Positions 26,268 to 35,735 of a stretch of 64,000 bases of DNA are shown here, one piece after another. The position numbers were made by a program, and so were the translations under genes. Under the pieces are notes generated by a model. That model did no database searches and was not told the origin of the DNA. It worked only from the letters and a program-made list of their open reading frames with translations. The stretch is from Clavibacter michiganensis (lineage in GTDB: Bacteria > Actinomycetota > Actinomycetes > Actinomycetales > Microbacteriaceae): NCBI RefSeq assembly GCF_002151125.1, contig NZ_MDJZ01000001.1:1-64000 (forward strand). The letters run 5' to 3'. The first letter of the stretch is position 1. Each line of letters opens with the position of its first letter.

Positions 26268-28205
26268 GTGATCCGCATCGACGCCGTCCGCCCGTTCCCG
26301 CCCGTGATCGTGATGGGGGTCTCCGGATCCGGGAAGTCGACCGTGGGCGAGCTCCTCGCGCAGGACGCCGGCGTCCCGTTCCTCGACGGAGACGACCTGC
26401 ACCCCGAGGCCAACCGCCGCAAGATGGCCGAGGGCCACGCCCTCGACGACGACGACCGCCGCCCCTGGCTCGAGGAGGTCGGTCGCGCGCTCGCCGGTCG
26501 TGCCGACGGCGGACCGGTCGTGGCGTGCAGCGCCCTGACCCGCGACTACCGCGACATCCTCCGCGCCGCCGCGCCCGACGCCGTCTTCGTGCACCTCGCG
26601 GGCGACCACGAGTTGCTGGCCGAGCGCCTCGGCGGACGCGAGGGGCACTTCATGCCGTCGAGCCTCCTCGCCTCCCAGCTGCGCACGCTCGAGCCGCTCG
26701 GCGACGACGAGCAGGGGATCACCCTCGACATCACCGACGACCCGGTCGCCCTCGCCGACGCGGCCGTCCGCGAGCTGCTCCCGGGCGGGCGCACGGCGTC
26801 GCCGGGCCGGCTCGACGACGCGCCCGCCACGTCGACGGAGCCCGCCGCGGCCGTGCCCGAGGCGGACGTCCCCGCGCTCGTCCAGGCTGCGCGCTCCGAC
26901 GCCGACGTGCCGCGCGTCGATGCCGCGCCGGACGCGGCAGCGGTCGAGCCCACGGCCGAGCCCGCCTCCGCCGACGGCGCCCCCGCGGCCGCCGTCCACG
27001 AGCCCATCCGGGTCGCCATCGTCGGCTGCGGCGTCATCGGCACGCACCACGCGCGCGTCCTCGCCGAGCACCCGGACTTCCGCGTCGCCGCGCTCGTCGA
27101 CGTCACGGCCGCCACCGCGGACGAGCTCGCCGACGTGGTCGTCGACGAGCTGCGGGCCGAGCGCCCGCGCGTCTTCGCCCGCCTCGGCGACCTCATCCGC
27201 GAGGACGCCGCCGAGCTCGTCGTGATCTGCACGCCCAGCGGCCTGCACATCGGCCTCGCCGAGGAGGCGCTCGCGGCAGGCCTCCACGTCGTCATCGAGA
27301 AGCCGCTGGACGTCGACCTCGCACGCGGCCGCCGCATCGCCGAGCTCGCGCGCGAGGCCGCCGGGCGCGGGATCCTCTCCACGGTCATCAGCCAGCACCG
27401 CTTCAACCCGTCGAGCGTCGTCGTCGACCGGGCCGTGCGCTCGGGCCGTCTCGGCCGTCTCACCTCCGCCGTCGCCAGCGCGCCGTGGTGGCGCAGCCAG
27501 GGCTTCTACGACTCCGGCCACTGGCGCGGCACGTGGGACCTCGACGGCGGCGGCGCCCTGATGAACCAGGGCGTGCACACGCTCGACCTGCTCGTCTCCT
27601 ACCTGGGGCGCCCGGTCGAGGTCTACGCGCAGACCGCGCTCCTCGCGCACGACGGCATCGAGGTCGAGGACGTCGCGGTCGCCGTGATCCGGTTCGCCTC
27701 CGGCGCCCTCGCGACCCTGCAGGCGACGACCGCCGGCTACCCGGGCCTCGACACGCGCGTGCAGGTGCAGGGCACGCGCGGATCCGCGGTCATCGAGGCG
27801 GGATCCCTCACCTACTTCCACGCGGCGCCCGAGTCGGGCGTGCCCGCCCAGGCCGACGTGCGCAACGACGCCGAGCTCGAGCTGCACGCGGCCGACCTGC
27901 CGCGCTCGCCGCGCCTCGACAACACCTACCTCGAGGGCCACTACCGGCAGTACGACGACATCGCCGACGCCCTGCGCACGGGACGGCCGGCGGGGGTCAC
28001 GGTCGACGACGCGTTCGTCTCGCTCGCGACCGTGGTCAGCGTCTACGTGTCGGCCACGCTCGGCGCGCCCGTCGCGTTCGAGGACGTCGTCGACGGCGTG
28101 CACGACGGCCTGCGCCTCCGGGTCGGGCAGTCCACGCCGCCCGCGCCGGGATCCCCGTCGCCCGCCGCCGCGGACCCGTCGCCCGGGGACGCGTCCGTCC
28201 GGTAG
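26268..28205 (+). CDS. Gluconokinase - Gfo/Idh/MocA oxidoreductase fusion
   Basis: The 645-residue protein joins two enzymes. Residues about 12-170 are a GntK-type kinase with Walker A GVSGSGKST (17-25), DGDDLHP near residue 40 and a CSALTRDYR segment. Residues about 175-243 are an Ala-Asp-Pro-rich linker. Residues about 247-620 are a Gfo/Idh/MocA dehydrogenase with VAIVGCGVIG, the EKP motif near residue 344 and NQGVHTLDLL near residue 433. The kinase phosphorylates gluconate; the second half should oxidise a sugar, inositol or sugar acid with NAD(P). GTG at 26268 is the first in-frame start, but AGGGAG abuts it; GTG 26304 is an alternative. Both domains look intact. Divergent from gnd. Confidence 0.85.
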   Translation: MIRIDAVRPFPPVIVMGVSGSGKSTVGELLAQDAGVPFLDGDDLHPEANRRKMAEGHALDDDDRRPWLEEVGRALAGRADGGPVVACSALTRDYRDILRAAAPDAVFVHLAGDHELLAERLGGREGHFMPSSLLASQLRTLEPLGDDEQGITLDITDDPVALADAAVRELLPGGRTASPGRLDDAPATSTEPAAAVPEADVPALVQAARSDADVPRVDAAPDAAAVEPTAEPASADGAPAAAVHEPIRVAIVGCGVIGTHHARVLAEHPDFRVAALVDVTAATADELADVVVDELRAERPRVFARLGDLIREDAAELVVICTPSGLHIGLAEEALAAGLHVVIEKPLDVDLARGRRIAELAREAAGRGILSTVISQHRFNPSSVVVDRAVRSGRLGRLTSAVASAPWWRSQGFYDSGHWRGTWDLDGGGALMNQGVHTLDLLVSYLGRPVEVYAQTALLAHDGIEVEDVAVAVIRFASGALATLQATTAGYPGLDTRVQVQGTRGSAVIEAGSLTYFHAAPESGVPAQADVRNDAELELHAADLPRSPRLDNTYLEGHYRQYDDIADALRTGRPAGVTVDDAFVSLATVVSVYVSATLGAPVAFEDVVDGVHDGLRLRVGQSTPPAPGSPSPAAADPSPGDASVR

Positions 28206-28375
28206 CATCGGGGGTTGAACTTCGGCGAGGGATCGCAGGGGCCGTGCGCGAGCACGGCGGCGGTCCGTTATCGACGCGGTGGACGGGGCTCGCACCTCAA
28301 TCCTCACGCGCAAGCGTTCGAGCAGACGACTGACACACGACGCGAGCCCTCACGGGCCGCACTAGGAGCGACACC

Positions 28376-29020
28376 ATGGTTGACAACAACCTCTCCGCGG
28401 AGCTGCGCACGCAGTTCGGCAAGGGCGCGGCCCGCAAGATCCGCGCGGTCGGCAAGATCCCCGCGGTCATCTACGGCCACGGCACCGACCCGCAGCACGT
28501 CACGCTGCCGGGCCACGAGCTCATGCTCATCATCCGCAAGGCGAACCAGATCATCACGCTCGACATCGAGGGCACGCCCCAGCTCGCGCTGGTGAAGGAC
28601 GTCCAGAAGGACCCCGTGCGCCAGATCATCGAGCACGTCGACCTCATCGTCGTCCGCCGGGGCGAGCGCGTCGAGGTCGAGGTCCCGATCCACGTCGAGG
28701 GCGAGTCCTACCCCGGCACGATCCACAACCTCGAGTACACGTCCATCACGGTCGACGTCGAGGCCACGCACATCCCCGAGTCCTTCGTCGTCTCGATCGA
28801 GGGCTTCGAGGAGGGCACGCAGATCACCGCCGGGCAGGTCGACCTGCCCGCCGGCGCGACGCTCGTCACCGACCCCGAGACGCTCGTGCTCGCGGTCTCC
28901 GTGCCGCAGCTCGACCTCACCACCGACGCGGTGGACGAGGACGTCGTGGCCGAGGGCGACGCGGACGTCGAGGTCACCGACGAGGGCGCCACCGGCGACC
29001 AGTCCGGCGACGACAAGTAG
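28376..29020 (+). CDS. rplY: 50S ribosomal protein L25/general stress protein Ctc
   Basis: The 214-residue protein has the L25 N-domain with TQFGKGAARKIRAVGKIPAV near residue 12 and the C-terminal beta domain of the long CTC form. An acidic tail of about 40 residues (rich in Asp, Glu and Val) is the end. It binds 5S rRNA in the large subunit. AGGAG is eight bases before the ATG. It precedes pth, a frequent pairing in bacteria. Confidence 0.95.
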   Translation: MVDNNLSAELRTQFGKGAARKIRAVGKIPAVIYGHGTDPQHVTLPGHELMLIIRKANQIITLDIEGTPQLALVKDVQKDPVRQIIEHVDLIVVRRGERVEVEVPIHVEGESYPGTIHNLEYTSITVDVEATHIPESFVVSIEGFEEGTQITAGQVDLPAGATLVTDPETLVLAVSVPQLDLTTDAVDEDVVAEGDADVEVTDEGATGDQSGDDK

Positions 29021-29061
29021 CCACCGCCCGCGGCCCCGGCCGCACGCACGACCAGCACCAC

Positions 29062-29110
29062 GGAGCCCGTCGGCCGCCGTCCGGGACACCGGCAGCGGCC
29101 GGCGGGCTCC
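29062..29110 (+). terminator. Terminator-like hairpin after rplY
   Basis: A 16-bp stem with one U-G pair and a 17-base loop lies between rplY and pth. It could terminate or attenuate transcription into pth. Confidence 0.55.
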
Positions 29111-29153
29111 GCGCATCCACCCGGATGCCATCGACGACACGAGGAGAGCGCAC

Positions 29154-29741
29154 GTGGACGACCGGACCCTGCTCGTGGTCGGCCTCGGCAACCCCGGCCC
29201 GCAGTACGCGGGCACGCGGCACAACGTGGGGCAGATGGCGCTCGACGTGCTCGCCGACCGCATGCGCGCCACCTTCCGCTCGCACCGCGCCAACGCGCAG
29301 GTCGCGGAGGGGCGCGCGGTGCCCGGCGGGCCGAAGCTCATCCTCGCGAAGCCGAGCTCGTTCATGAACCTGTCCGGCGGGCCGGTCGCGAACCTCCTCA
29401 AGTACTTCTCGCTCGAGCCCGCGCAGCTCGTGGTGGCGCACGACGAGCTCGACATCCCCTTCGACGCGATGAAGCTCAAGCAGGGAGGCGGGCACGGCGG
29501 CCACAACGGGATCCGCGACATCATCTCCTCCGCCGGCACGGGCGACTTCACGCGCGTGCGCATCGGCATCGGCCGCCCGCCCGGCCGTCAGGACGCCGCC
29601 GACTTCGTGCTGAAGCCGTTCTCCTCCACCGAGCGGCAGGTGCTGCCGAACGTGCTGGAGGACGCGGCCGACGCCGTCGAGATGATCGCCTCCGACGGCC
29701 TCATCGCCGCGCAGCTGCGCTTCCACACCGCCGCGTCCTGA
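29154..29741 (+). CDS. pth: Peptidyl-tRNA hydrolase
   Basis: The 195-residue protein has GLGNPGPQYAGTRHNVG at residues about 10-26 with the catalytic His, the KPSSFMNLSG segment near residue 65, HDELDIPF near residue 95 and GGHGGHNGIRD near residue 112. It recycles peptidyl-tRNA released from stalled ribosomes. GAGGAG lies before the GTG. Length is normal. Confidence 0.97.
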   Translation: MDDRTLLVVGLGNPGPQYAGTRHNVGQMALDVLADRMRATFRSHRANAQVAEGRAVPGGPKLILAKPSSFMNLSGGPVANLLKYFSLEPAQLVVAHDELDIPFDAMKLKQGGGHGGHNGIRDIISSAGTGDFTRVRIGIGRPPGRQDAADFVLKPFSSTERQVLPNVLEDAADAVEMIASDGLIAAQLRFHTAAS

Positions 29742-29817
29742 CCCGCGCACGGACCGTCGTCCGGCCTCCGCGCGTCCGCCCACGGCGGACGACGGCGAGC
29801 ACGTCGGTGGCGGCGCG

Positions 29818-29823
29818 TACGAT
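29818..29823 (+). promoter_or_regulatory. -10 box, leaderless start of mfd
   Basis: TACGAT lies six bases before the GTG of mfd with no ribosome site between them. Confidence 0.55.
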
Positions 29824-29829
29824 CATCTG

Positions 29830-32800
29830 GTGATCCTCCAGGGCTTGATCCCGGCGCTCTCGCGCGCCTCCACGTTCGACGACGCCCTCGCATCGGCCTC
29901 CCGCGACGCCGACTTCTCCCTCACCGAGGGGCTCCAGGGGCCGCTGCTCGCGGGGCTCCTGCGCCAGCGCATCCAGCGCGGCATCCCGGGGTGCCTCCTC
30001 GTCGTCACCGCCACCGGCCGCGAGTCGGAGGGCATGCGCCGCAGCCTCGACGCGGTGCTGCCGGACGCCGAGATCCTCGAGTTCCCGGCGTGGGAGACGC
30101 TGCCGCACGAGCGGCTCAGCCCGAGCGCCGAGATCGTCGGCAAGCGGATCCACGCGCTCCGCCGCATGGAGCAGTGGCACGCCGCGCTCGGCCAGGGCGC
30201 CCGCGAGGTCCCGGCCGACCAGGTGCGCCCGCTCGTCATCGTCGCCTCGGTGCGCGCCGCGCTGCAGCCCGTCGCGGACAACCTCACCGAGCTGCCGCCC
30301 GTGCAGCTCGCGACCGGCAGCCGGGGCCACGACCTGTCCGAGCTCGCCGTCCGGCTCGTCGACCTCGCGTACTCGCGCGTCGACATGGTCACGCGCCGCG
30401 GCGAGTTCGCGGTGCGCGGCGGCATCCTCGACGTCTTCCCTCCCGTTTCCGACCACCCCGTGCGCGTCGAGTTCTTCGGCGACGAGGTCGACCAGATGCG
30501 GCCCTTCGCGGTCGCCGACCAGCGCTCGCTCGAGGAGGAGATCACCTCCGTCGAGCTGCCGCCGAGCCGCGAGCTGCTGCTGAGCGCGCCCGTGCGCCAG
30601 CGCGCCCGCGAGATGCAGCACGAGTTCCCGAACCTGCAGCAGATGCTCGCCAAGATCGCCGAGGGCATCCCCGTCGAGGGCATGGAGTCGCTCGCGCCGG
30701 CGCTCGTCGACCGGCTCGTGCCGGTCACGCACTACCTCCCCGTGGACGCGGCCATCGCCGTCGTCTCGCCCGAGCGGGTGTCCACCCGCGCGCAGAGCCT
30801 CGCGGACACCAACCGCGAGTTCCTCGACGCCGCGTGGAACGCCGCGACCGCGGGCGCCCAGGCGCCCATCGACCTCGCCTCGGGCGACTTCCTCTCGCTC
30901 GGCCGCCTGCGCGACGCGCGCGGCCCGCGCCGCTGGTGGACCCTGTCCGGCTTCCAGGCCACCGACGTGCTGCCGGAGGACCTCGGGATCGACGAGGTCA
31001 TGACCGTGCGCATCCAGGCGGATCCCGTGCCGAGCTTCGCGGGCAACGCCGACGGCGCCATCGAGCACGTGCGCGAGCGCCTCGCGGCCGGCTGGAGCGT
31101 GGGCGTCGTGGCGCAGGGATCCGGGCTCGTCGAGCGCGCCGACACCGTGCTGCGCGAGGCGGGCGTGCCCGCTCGCGTGGTCGAGGAGTTCCCGGCCGAG
31201 CCCGAGCCCGGCATCGCCTACCTGCTGCGCTCCGCCATCGACGCCGGCTTCGAGATGCCCGAGGTGAAGCTCGCGCTCCTCACCGAGAGCGAGTTCTACG
31301 GGCGCGCCGCCGGCTACGACAGCCGACAGGTCAAGAAGCTCGCCACCCGGCGCAAGAACGTGGTGGATCCGCTGCAGCTGAAGACCGGCGACCACGTCGT
31401 CCACACCACGCACGGCATCGGGAGGTTCGTCGAGCTCACGCAGCGCGAGGTCTCCTCGGGCGGGCGGAACGCCGTGAAGACCCGCCGCGAGTACCTCGTC
31501 ATCGAGTACGCGCCCTCCAAGCGCGGCTACCCGGGCGACAAGCTCTTCGTGCCCACCGACCAGCTCGACCTCCTCAGCCGCTACGTCGGCGGCGAGGAGC
31601 CGGCCCTCAGCAAGATGGGCGGCAGCGACTGGGCCGCCGCCAAGGGCAAGGCGCGCCGCGCCGTCCGCGACATCGCGGTCGAGCTCGTCAAGCTGTACTC
31701 CGCGCGCATGGCGTCGCGCGGGCACTCGTTCCCGCCGGACACCCCGTGGCAGCGCGAGCTCGAGGAGGCGTTCCCCTTCATGGAGACGCCCGACCAGCTC
31801 ACCGTCATCGACGAGGTGAAGCGCGACATGGAGAGCCCCATCCCCATGGACCGCCTGGTCTCCGGCGACGTCGGCTTCGGCAAGACCGAGATCGCCGTGC
31901 GCGCCGCGTTCAAGGCGGTGCAGGACGGCAAGCAGGTCGTGATGCTCGTGCCCACGACGCTCCTCGTGAAGCAGCACTTCGAGACGTTCTCCGAGCGCTT
32001 CGCCGGGTTCCCCGTGCACCTGCGCCAGCTCAGCCGGTTCCAGACCGACAAGGAGTCGCGCGAGACCGTCAAGGGCCTCGAGGACGGCTCGGTCGACGTC
32101 GTCATCGGCACCCACCGCCTGCTCACGGGCAGCATCGCGTTCAAGGACGTGGGGCTCGTCATCATCGACGAGGAGCAGCGGTTCGGCGTCGAGCACAAGG
32201 ACGCGCTGAAGAAGCTCAAGGCCAACGTCGACATCCTCGCGATGTCGGCCACGCCCATCCCGCGCACGCTCGAGATGGCGGTCACGGGCATCCGCGAGAT
32301 GTCGACGCTCGCGACGCCGCCGGAGGACCGGCACCCGATCCTCACCTTCGTGGGGCCGAACAGCGAGAAGCAGATCGCCGCCGCCATCCGGCGCGAGCTG
32401 CTACGCGAGGGCCAGGTGTTCTTCGTGCACAACCGCGTCTCGAGCATCAACCGCGTGGCCTCCGAGCTGGCGGAGCTCGTGCCCGAGGCGCGCGTCGCGG
32501 TCGCCCACGGCAAGATGAGCGAGTCGATGCTCGAGCAGGTCATCGTCGACTTCTGGGAGCGGAAGTTCGACGTGCTCGTGTCGACCACCATCATCGAGAC
32601 CGGCCTCGACATCGCGAACGCCAACACGCTCATCATCGACCGGGCCGACAAGTACGGGCTCAGCCAGCTGCACCAGCTGCGCGGGCGCGTCGGCCGCGGG
32701 CGGGAGCGGGCGTACGCGTACTTCCTCTACGACGCCGACAAGCCGCTGTCCGAGACCGCGCACGACCGGCTGTCCACCATCGCGGCGAACAACGAGCTGG

Positions 32801-33462
32801 GATCCGGCATGCAGGTCGCGCTCAAGGACCTCGAGATCCGCGGCGCCGGCAACCTGCTGGGCGGCGAGCAGTCCGGCCACATCCAGGGCGTCGGCTTCGA
32901 CCTCTACCTGCGCATGATCGGCGAGGCCGTCTCGACCTTCCGCGGCGACGTCGCGGAGGGGCAGACCGAGCTGCGGCTCGAGCTGCCGGTGGACGCGCAC
33001 ATCCCCGAGGAGTACGTCGACAGCGAGCGGCTGCGCCTCGAGGCATACCAGAAGCTGTCGACCGCGGCCTCGCCCACGGCCACCGACGACCAGATCGACC
33101 GGGTCATCGAGGAGCTGGCCGATCGCTACGGCGAGCCGCCCGTGGAGGTCGACAACCTCGTGCGGGTCTCCCGCCTGCGTCGCGTGGCGCAGCGGGCCGG
33201 GCTCAGCGAGGTCGTCGCGATGGGGCCGAACCTGCGCATCGCGCCGGCCGACCTCGCCGACAGCAAGCAGGTGCGCCTGCAGCGCATGTACCCGGGCAGC
33301 CGGCTGTTCGCGCAGACCAACGCGGTCACCGTCCCGCTGCCCAAGCGCGACGGCGAGCCGCTGCCCGACGCCGAGCTGGTCGACTGGGTGCGCCAGCTCC
33401 TCGACGCCGTCTTCACGGTGGAGCCCGCACCGGCCGCGAAGGAGTCCGCGCCGAAGGCGTGA
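29830..33462 (+). CDS. mfd: Transcription-repair coupling factor Mfd
   Basis: The 1210-residue protein has the UvrB-like N-terminal region with TRRGEFAVRGGILDVFPP near residue 190, the RNA polymerase interaction domain from about residue 500, and a RecG-like translocase with Walker A SGDVGFGKTE near residue 678, DEEQRFG near residue 783 and HQLRGRVGRG near residue 950. A TRCF C-terminal domain follows. It removes RNA polymerase stalled at lesions and recruits UvrA. The GTG start is supported by a -10 box six bases away. Normal length, no visible damage. Confidence 0.97.
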   Translation: MILQGLIPALSRASTFDDALASASRDADFSLTEGLQGPLLAGLLRQRIQRGIPGCLLVVTATGRESEGMRRSLDAVLPDAEILEFPAWETLPHERLSPSAEIVGKRIHALRRMEQWHAALGQGAREVPADQVRPLVIVASVRAALQPVADNLTELPPVQLATGSRGHDLSELAVRLVDLAYSRVDMVTRRGEFAVRGGILDVFPPVSDHPVRVEFFGDEVDQMRPFAVADQRSLEEEITSVELPPSRELLLSAPVRQRAREMQHEFPNLQQMLAKIAEGIPVEGMESLAPALVDRLVPVTHYLPVDAAIAVVSPERVSTRAQSLADTNREFLDAAWNAATAGAQAPIDLASGDFLSLGRLRDARGPRRWWTLSGFQATDVLPEDLGIDEVMTVRIQADPVPSFAGNADGAIEHVRERLAAGWSVGVVAQGSGLVERADTVLREAGVPARVVEEFPAEPEPGIAYLLRSAIDAGFEMPEVKLALLTESEFYGRAAGYDSRQVKKLATRRKNVVDPLQLKTGDHVVHTTHGIGRFVELTQREVSSGGRNAVKTRREYLVIEYAPSKRGYPGDKLFVPTDQLDLLSRYVGGEEPALSKMGGSDWAAAKGKARRAVRDIAVELVKLYSARMASRGHSFPPDTPWQRELEEAFPFMETPDQLTVIDEVKRDMESPIPMDRLVSGDVGFGKTEIAVRAAFKAVQDGKQVVMLVPTTLLVKQHFETFSERFAGFPVHLRQLSRFQTDKESRETVKGLEDGSVDVVIGTHRLLTGSIAFKDVGLVIIDEEQRFGVEHKDALKKLKANVDILAMSATPIPRTLEMAVTGIREMSTLATPPEDRHPILTFVGPNSEKQIAAAIRRELLREGQVFFVHNRVSSINRVASELAELVPEARVAVAHGKMSESMLEQVIVDFWERKFDVLVSTTIIETGLDIANANTLIIDRADKYGLSQLHQLRGRVGRGRERAYAYFLYDADKPLSETAHDRLSTIAANNELGSGMQVALKDLEIRGAGNLLGGEQSGHIQGVGFDLYLRMIGEAVSTFRGDVAEGQTELRLELPVDAHIPEEYVDSERLRLEAYQKLSTAASPTATDDQIDRVIEELADRYGEPPVEVDNLVRVSRLRRVAQRAGLSEVVAMGPNLRIAPADLADSKQVRLQRMYPGSRLFAQTNAVTVPLPKRDGEPLPDAELVDWVRQLLDAVFTVEPAPAAKESAPKA

Positions 33463-33499
33463 TCCTCGCCGACTGGCGGGCCGGCCGGGTGGTCGGCGC

Positions 33500-34729
33500 C
33501 TAGGCGCGGGCCGGGCCGCCGTCCACGTGCGCCGGGAAGTCGTCGCGCGTCGCGTCGTCCTCGTCGTCGGAGGACCCCGCGCGGCGGGCGCGGCGGCTGC
33601 GGATCGACAGCGTGACGGCGGCCGCCACCACGGAGACGCCCGAGCCGAGCAGCACCGCGAGGGTGCCCTCGTCGCGCACCTCGTCGAGGCCCGCGAACGC
33701 CAGCTCGCTCATCAGGAGCGACACCGTGAAGCCGATGCCGCCGAGGAGCGACACCGTCACGAGGTCCGGCATCGCGAGGCCGCCCGGAGCGCCACGGCGG
33801 CGTGCCACGGCCGCGCCGAGGAGCCCGCCCGCCGTGATCCCGACGAGCTTGCCGAGCGGCAGCGCGAGCGCGATGCCCCAGAAGGCCGGCGCGAGCTCGG
33901 CGATGCCCACGGCGGGGATGGCGACGAGGGCCGCGGAGAAGGCGAACAGCGGCAGGACGATCCCGTTCGACAGCGGCTCCAGGGCGTGCGCGGCCCGCAG
34001 GCCCTGGACGCGGGGGAGCGCGAAGCCGAGCGCGACGCCCGCGATGGTGGCGTGGATACCGGAGGAGAGCGTCGCCCACCAGGTCACCAGGGCGATGAGC
34101 ACCAGCAGGGCGACCACGGCGATCCGCACGGCTCCGGTCCGCCCCGCGCCGAGGCGGCCGACGACGGCGAACAGCACGACGCCCGCGACCGCGAGGCCGA
34201 GCGCGCCCACCTCGAGGTCGGTCGTGAAGAAGACCGCGATGATCACGATCGCGATGAGGTCGTCGAGCACGGCCAGCGCCAGGAGGAACACGCGCACCGC
34301 GGCGGGGAGGCCGCGGCCGAACACGGCGAGCACGCCGAGCGCGAAGGCGATGTCCGTGGCGGTGGGCACGGGCCAGCCGCGCTCGAGGCCGCTGCCCGCG
34401 GTGATGGCGAGGTAGACGAGGGCCGGGACGATGACGCCGCCCACGGCCGCGATCGCGGGCACGAGGGCCGCGGAGACGCTGTTCAGCCCACCGGCGACGA
34501 ACTCGTGCTTGAGCTCGACCGCGACGATGAAGAAGAAGATCACGAGCAGGCCGTCGCTCACCCAGTGCCGGAGCGTCAGGTCGACGCCGATCGCGGGGAC
34601 GGCGAGATGGCCGTCGGCCCACGCGATGAGGCCGGGGCCGGCGGGCGTGTTCGCGACGACGAGGCCGACGACGGCGGCGAGGAGGAGGAGCCCGGCGGCG
34701 ACGCGCTCGGAGCGGATGAGGGCGATCAT
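33500..34729 (-). CDS. nhaA: Na+/H+ antiporter NhaA
   Basis: The 409-residue protein has about twelve membrane segments and the NhaA active-site elements: PTATDIAFALG near residue 122 and LALAVLDDLIAI near residue 150 with the paired aspartates that bind sodium. It exchanges internal Na+ for external protons to control pH and sodium. GGAAGG precedes the ATG. A charged tail of about 35 residues rich in Asp and Arg follows the last helix. Convergent with mfd. Confidence 0.95.
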   Translation of the reverse strand: MIALIRSERVAAGLLLLAAVVGLVVANTPAGPGLIAWADGHLAVPAIGVDLTLRHWVSDGLLVIFFFIVAVELKHEFVAGGLNSVSAALVPAIAAVGGVIVPALVYLAITAGSGLERGWPVPTATDIAFALGVLAVFGRGLPAAVRVFLLALAVLDDLIAIVIIAVFFTTDLEVGALGLAVAGVVLFAVVGRLGAGRTGAVRIAVVALLVLIALVTWWATLSSGIHATIAGVALGFALPRVQGLRAAHALEPLSNGIVLPLFAFSAALVAIPAVGIAELAPAFWGIALALPLGKLVGITAGGLLGAAVARRRGAPGGLAMPDLVTVSLLGGIGFTVSLLMSELAFAGLDEVRDEGTLAVLLGSGVSVVAAAVTLSIRSRRARRAGSSDDEDDATRDDFPAHVDGGPARA

Positions 34730-34824
34730 GGGCGCCTTCCGGGGTCGATGGTGGGGGAGACGGTCGCCCGCCGCCGACCAGGCTTCCCGGCACACCGCCG
34801 ACGAGCTTACCCGCGCCCCGGTGC

Positions 34825-34830
34825 GAGGAT
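34825..34830 (+). promoter_or_regulatory. -10-like box of mazG, leaderless start
   Basis: GAGGAT stands six bases before the mazG ATG, without a ribosome site. Confidence 0.4.
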
Positions 34831-34836
34831 GACGGG

Positions 34837-35580
34837 ATGAGCGAGCCCGCCTCCCCGTCCGCATCCGCCGCTCCACCCGCATCCGAGGGCGCCGCCCGCG
34901 CCGTCGCGGAGCTCGCCGCCGCGATGGCCGTGCTGCGCGCGCCGGACGGCTGCGTCTGGAACCGGGGGATGACCCACCGGACCCTCGTCCCCTACCTCCT
35001 CGAGGAGAGCCACGAGCTCGTCGAGGCCATCGAGACCGACGACGTGCCCGGCATGCGCGAGGAGCTCGCCGACGTGCTCCTCCAGGTCGTCTTCCACGCC
35101 GACATCGCGCGCACCGAGGGCGAGGGATTCGACCTCGCCGACGTCGCGCGGACCGCCACGGAGAAGATGGTCCGCCGCCACCCGCACGTCTTCGGCGACG
35201 AGCGCGCCGACACGGTCGAGGAGGTCCTGCGGGTGTGGGGCGCCGCGAAGGACCGCGAGAAGTCGGCGCGCACGAGCGTCGTCGACGGGATCCCGATGGG
35301 CATGCCGTCCCTCGCGCTCGCCGACAAGCTGCTCGGCCGGGCGGAGCGCGTCGGGCTGCTCGAACCGGACGCGCCCGCGGCGATCCCCGTCGACGACGAG
35401 GACGACCTCGGCCGGCTGCTCCTCGCGGTCGTCGTCTCGGCGAGGTCCCGCGGGCTCGACGCGGAGCGCGCGCTGCGGACGACGCTGCGGTCGCTGACCG
35501 CGGAGATCCGGGACGCGGAGGAGCGGCCCGACGACGGAGGACCCGACGACGCCTCTCCCGGCGCGGGCCGGAGCGCCTGA
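34837..35580 (+). CDS. mazG: Nucleoside triphosphate pyrophosphohydrolase MazG
   Basis: The 247-residue protein has the MazG catalytic helices: LLEESHELVEAI near residue 55 and EELADVLLQVVFHADIA near residue 73, giving the ExxE and ExxD metal ligands, then KMVRRHPHVFGD near residue 110. It hydrolyses non-canonical or excess NTPs. A second, degenerate region follows, and the tail is Asp-Pro rich. It precedes a TetR gene, then hisS and eno; eno-mazG proximity is common in bacteria. Confidence 0.92.
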   Translation: MSEPASPSASAAPPASEGAARAVAELAAAMAVLRAPDGCVWNRGMTHRTLVPYLLEESHELVEAIETDDVPGMREELADVLLQVVFHADIARTEGEGFDLADVARTATEKMVRRHPHVFGDERADTVEEVLRVWGAAKDREKSARTSVVDGIPMGMPSLALADKLLGRAERVGLLEPDAPAAIPVDDEDDLGRLLLAVVVSARSRGLDAERALRTTLRSLTAEIRDAEERPDDGGPDDASPGAGRSA

Positions 35581-35723
35581 GGCGAGGTCCGGCCCGCGGG
35601 GGCGTCGCCCGGGATTTACCCGATCCCGGGCCGCCGTGTCCGTCGCCTCCACCCGAAGGAGACGGCGGACAGATCTGGGCGCTCACACCGTACGGGTCTT
35701 CGCCACGTGTCCATCACGCTTGT

Positions 35724-35729
35724 TATGGT
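35724..35729 (+). promoter_or_regulatory. -10 box, leaderless start of the TetR gene
   Basis: TATGGT lies six bases before GTG 35736, which decides this start against longer readings of the same frame. Confidence 0.5.
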
Positions 35730-35735
35730 GAGGCC

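Noticed and set aside
26750-27010. Frameshift joining two separate genes into the gluconokinase fusion
   Set aside because: The linker keeps normal codon bias with high GC at third positions throughout and no internal ribosome site before the dehydrogenase part; sequencing error cannot be excluded fully.
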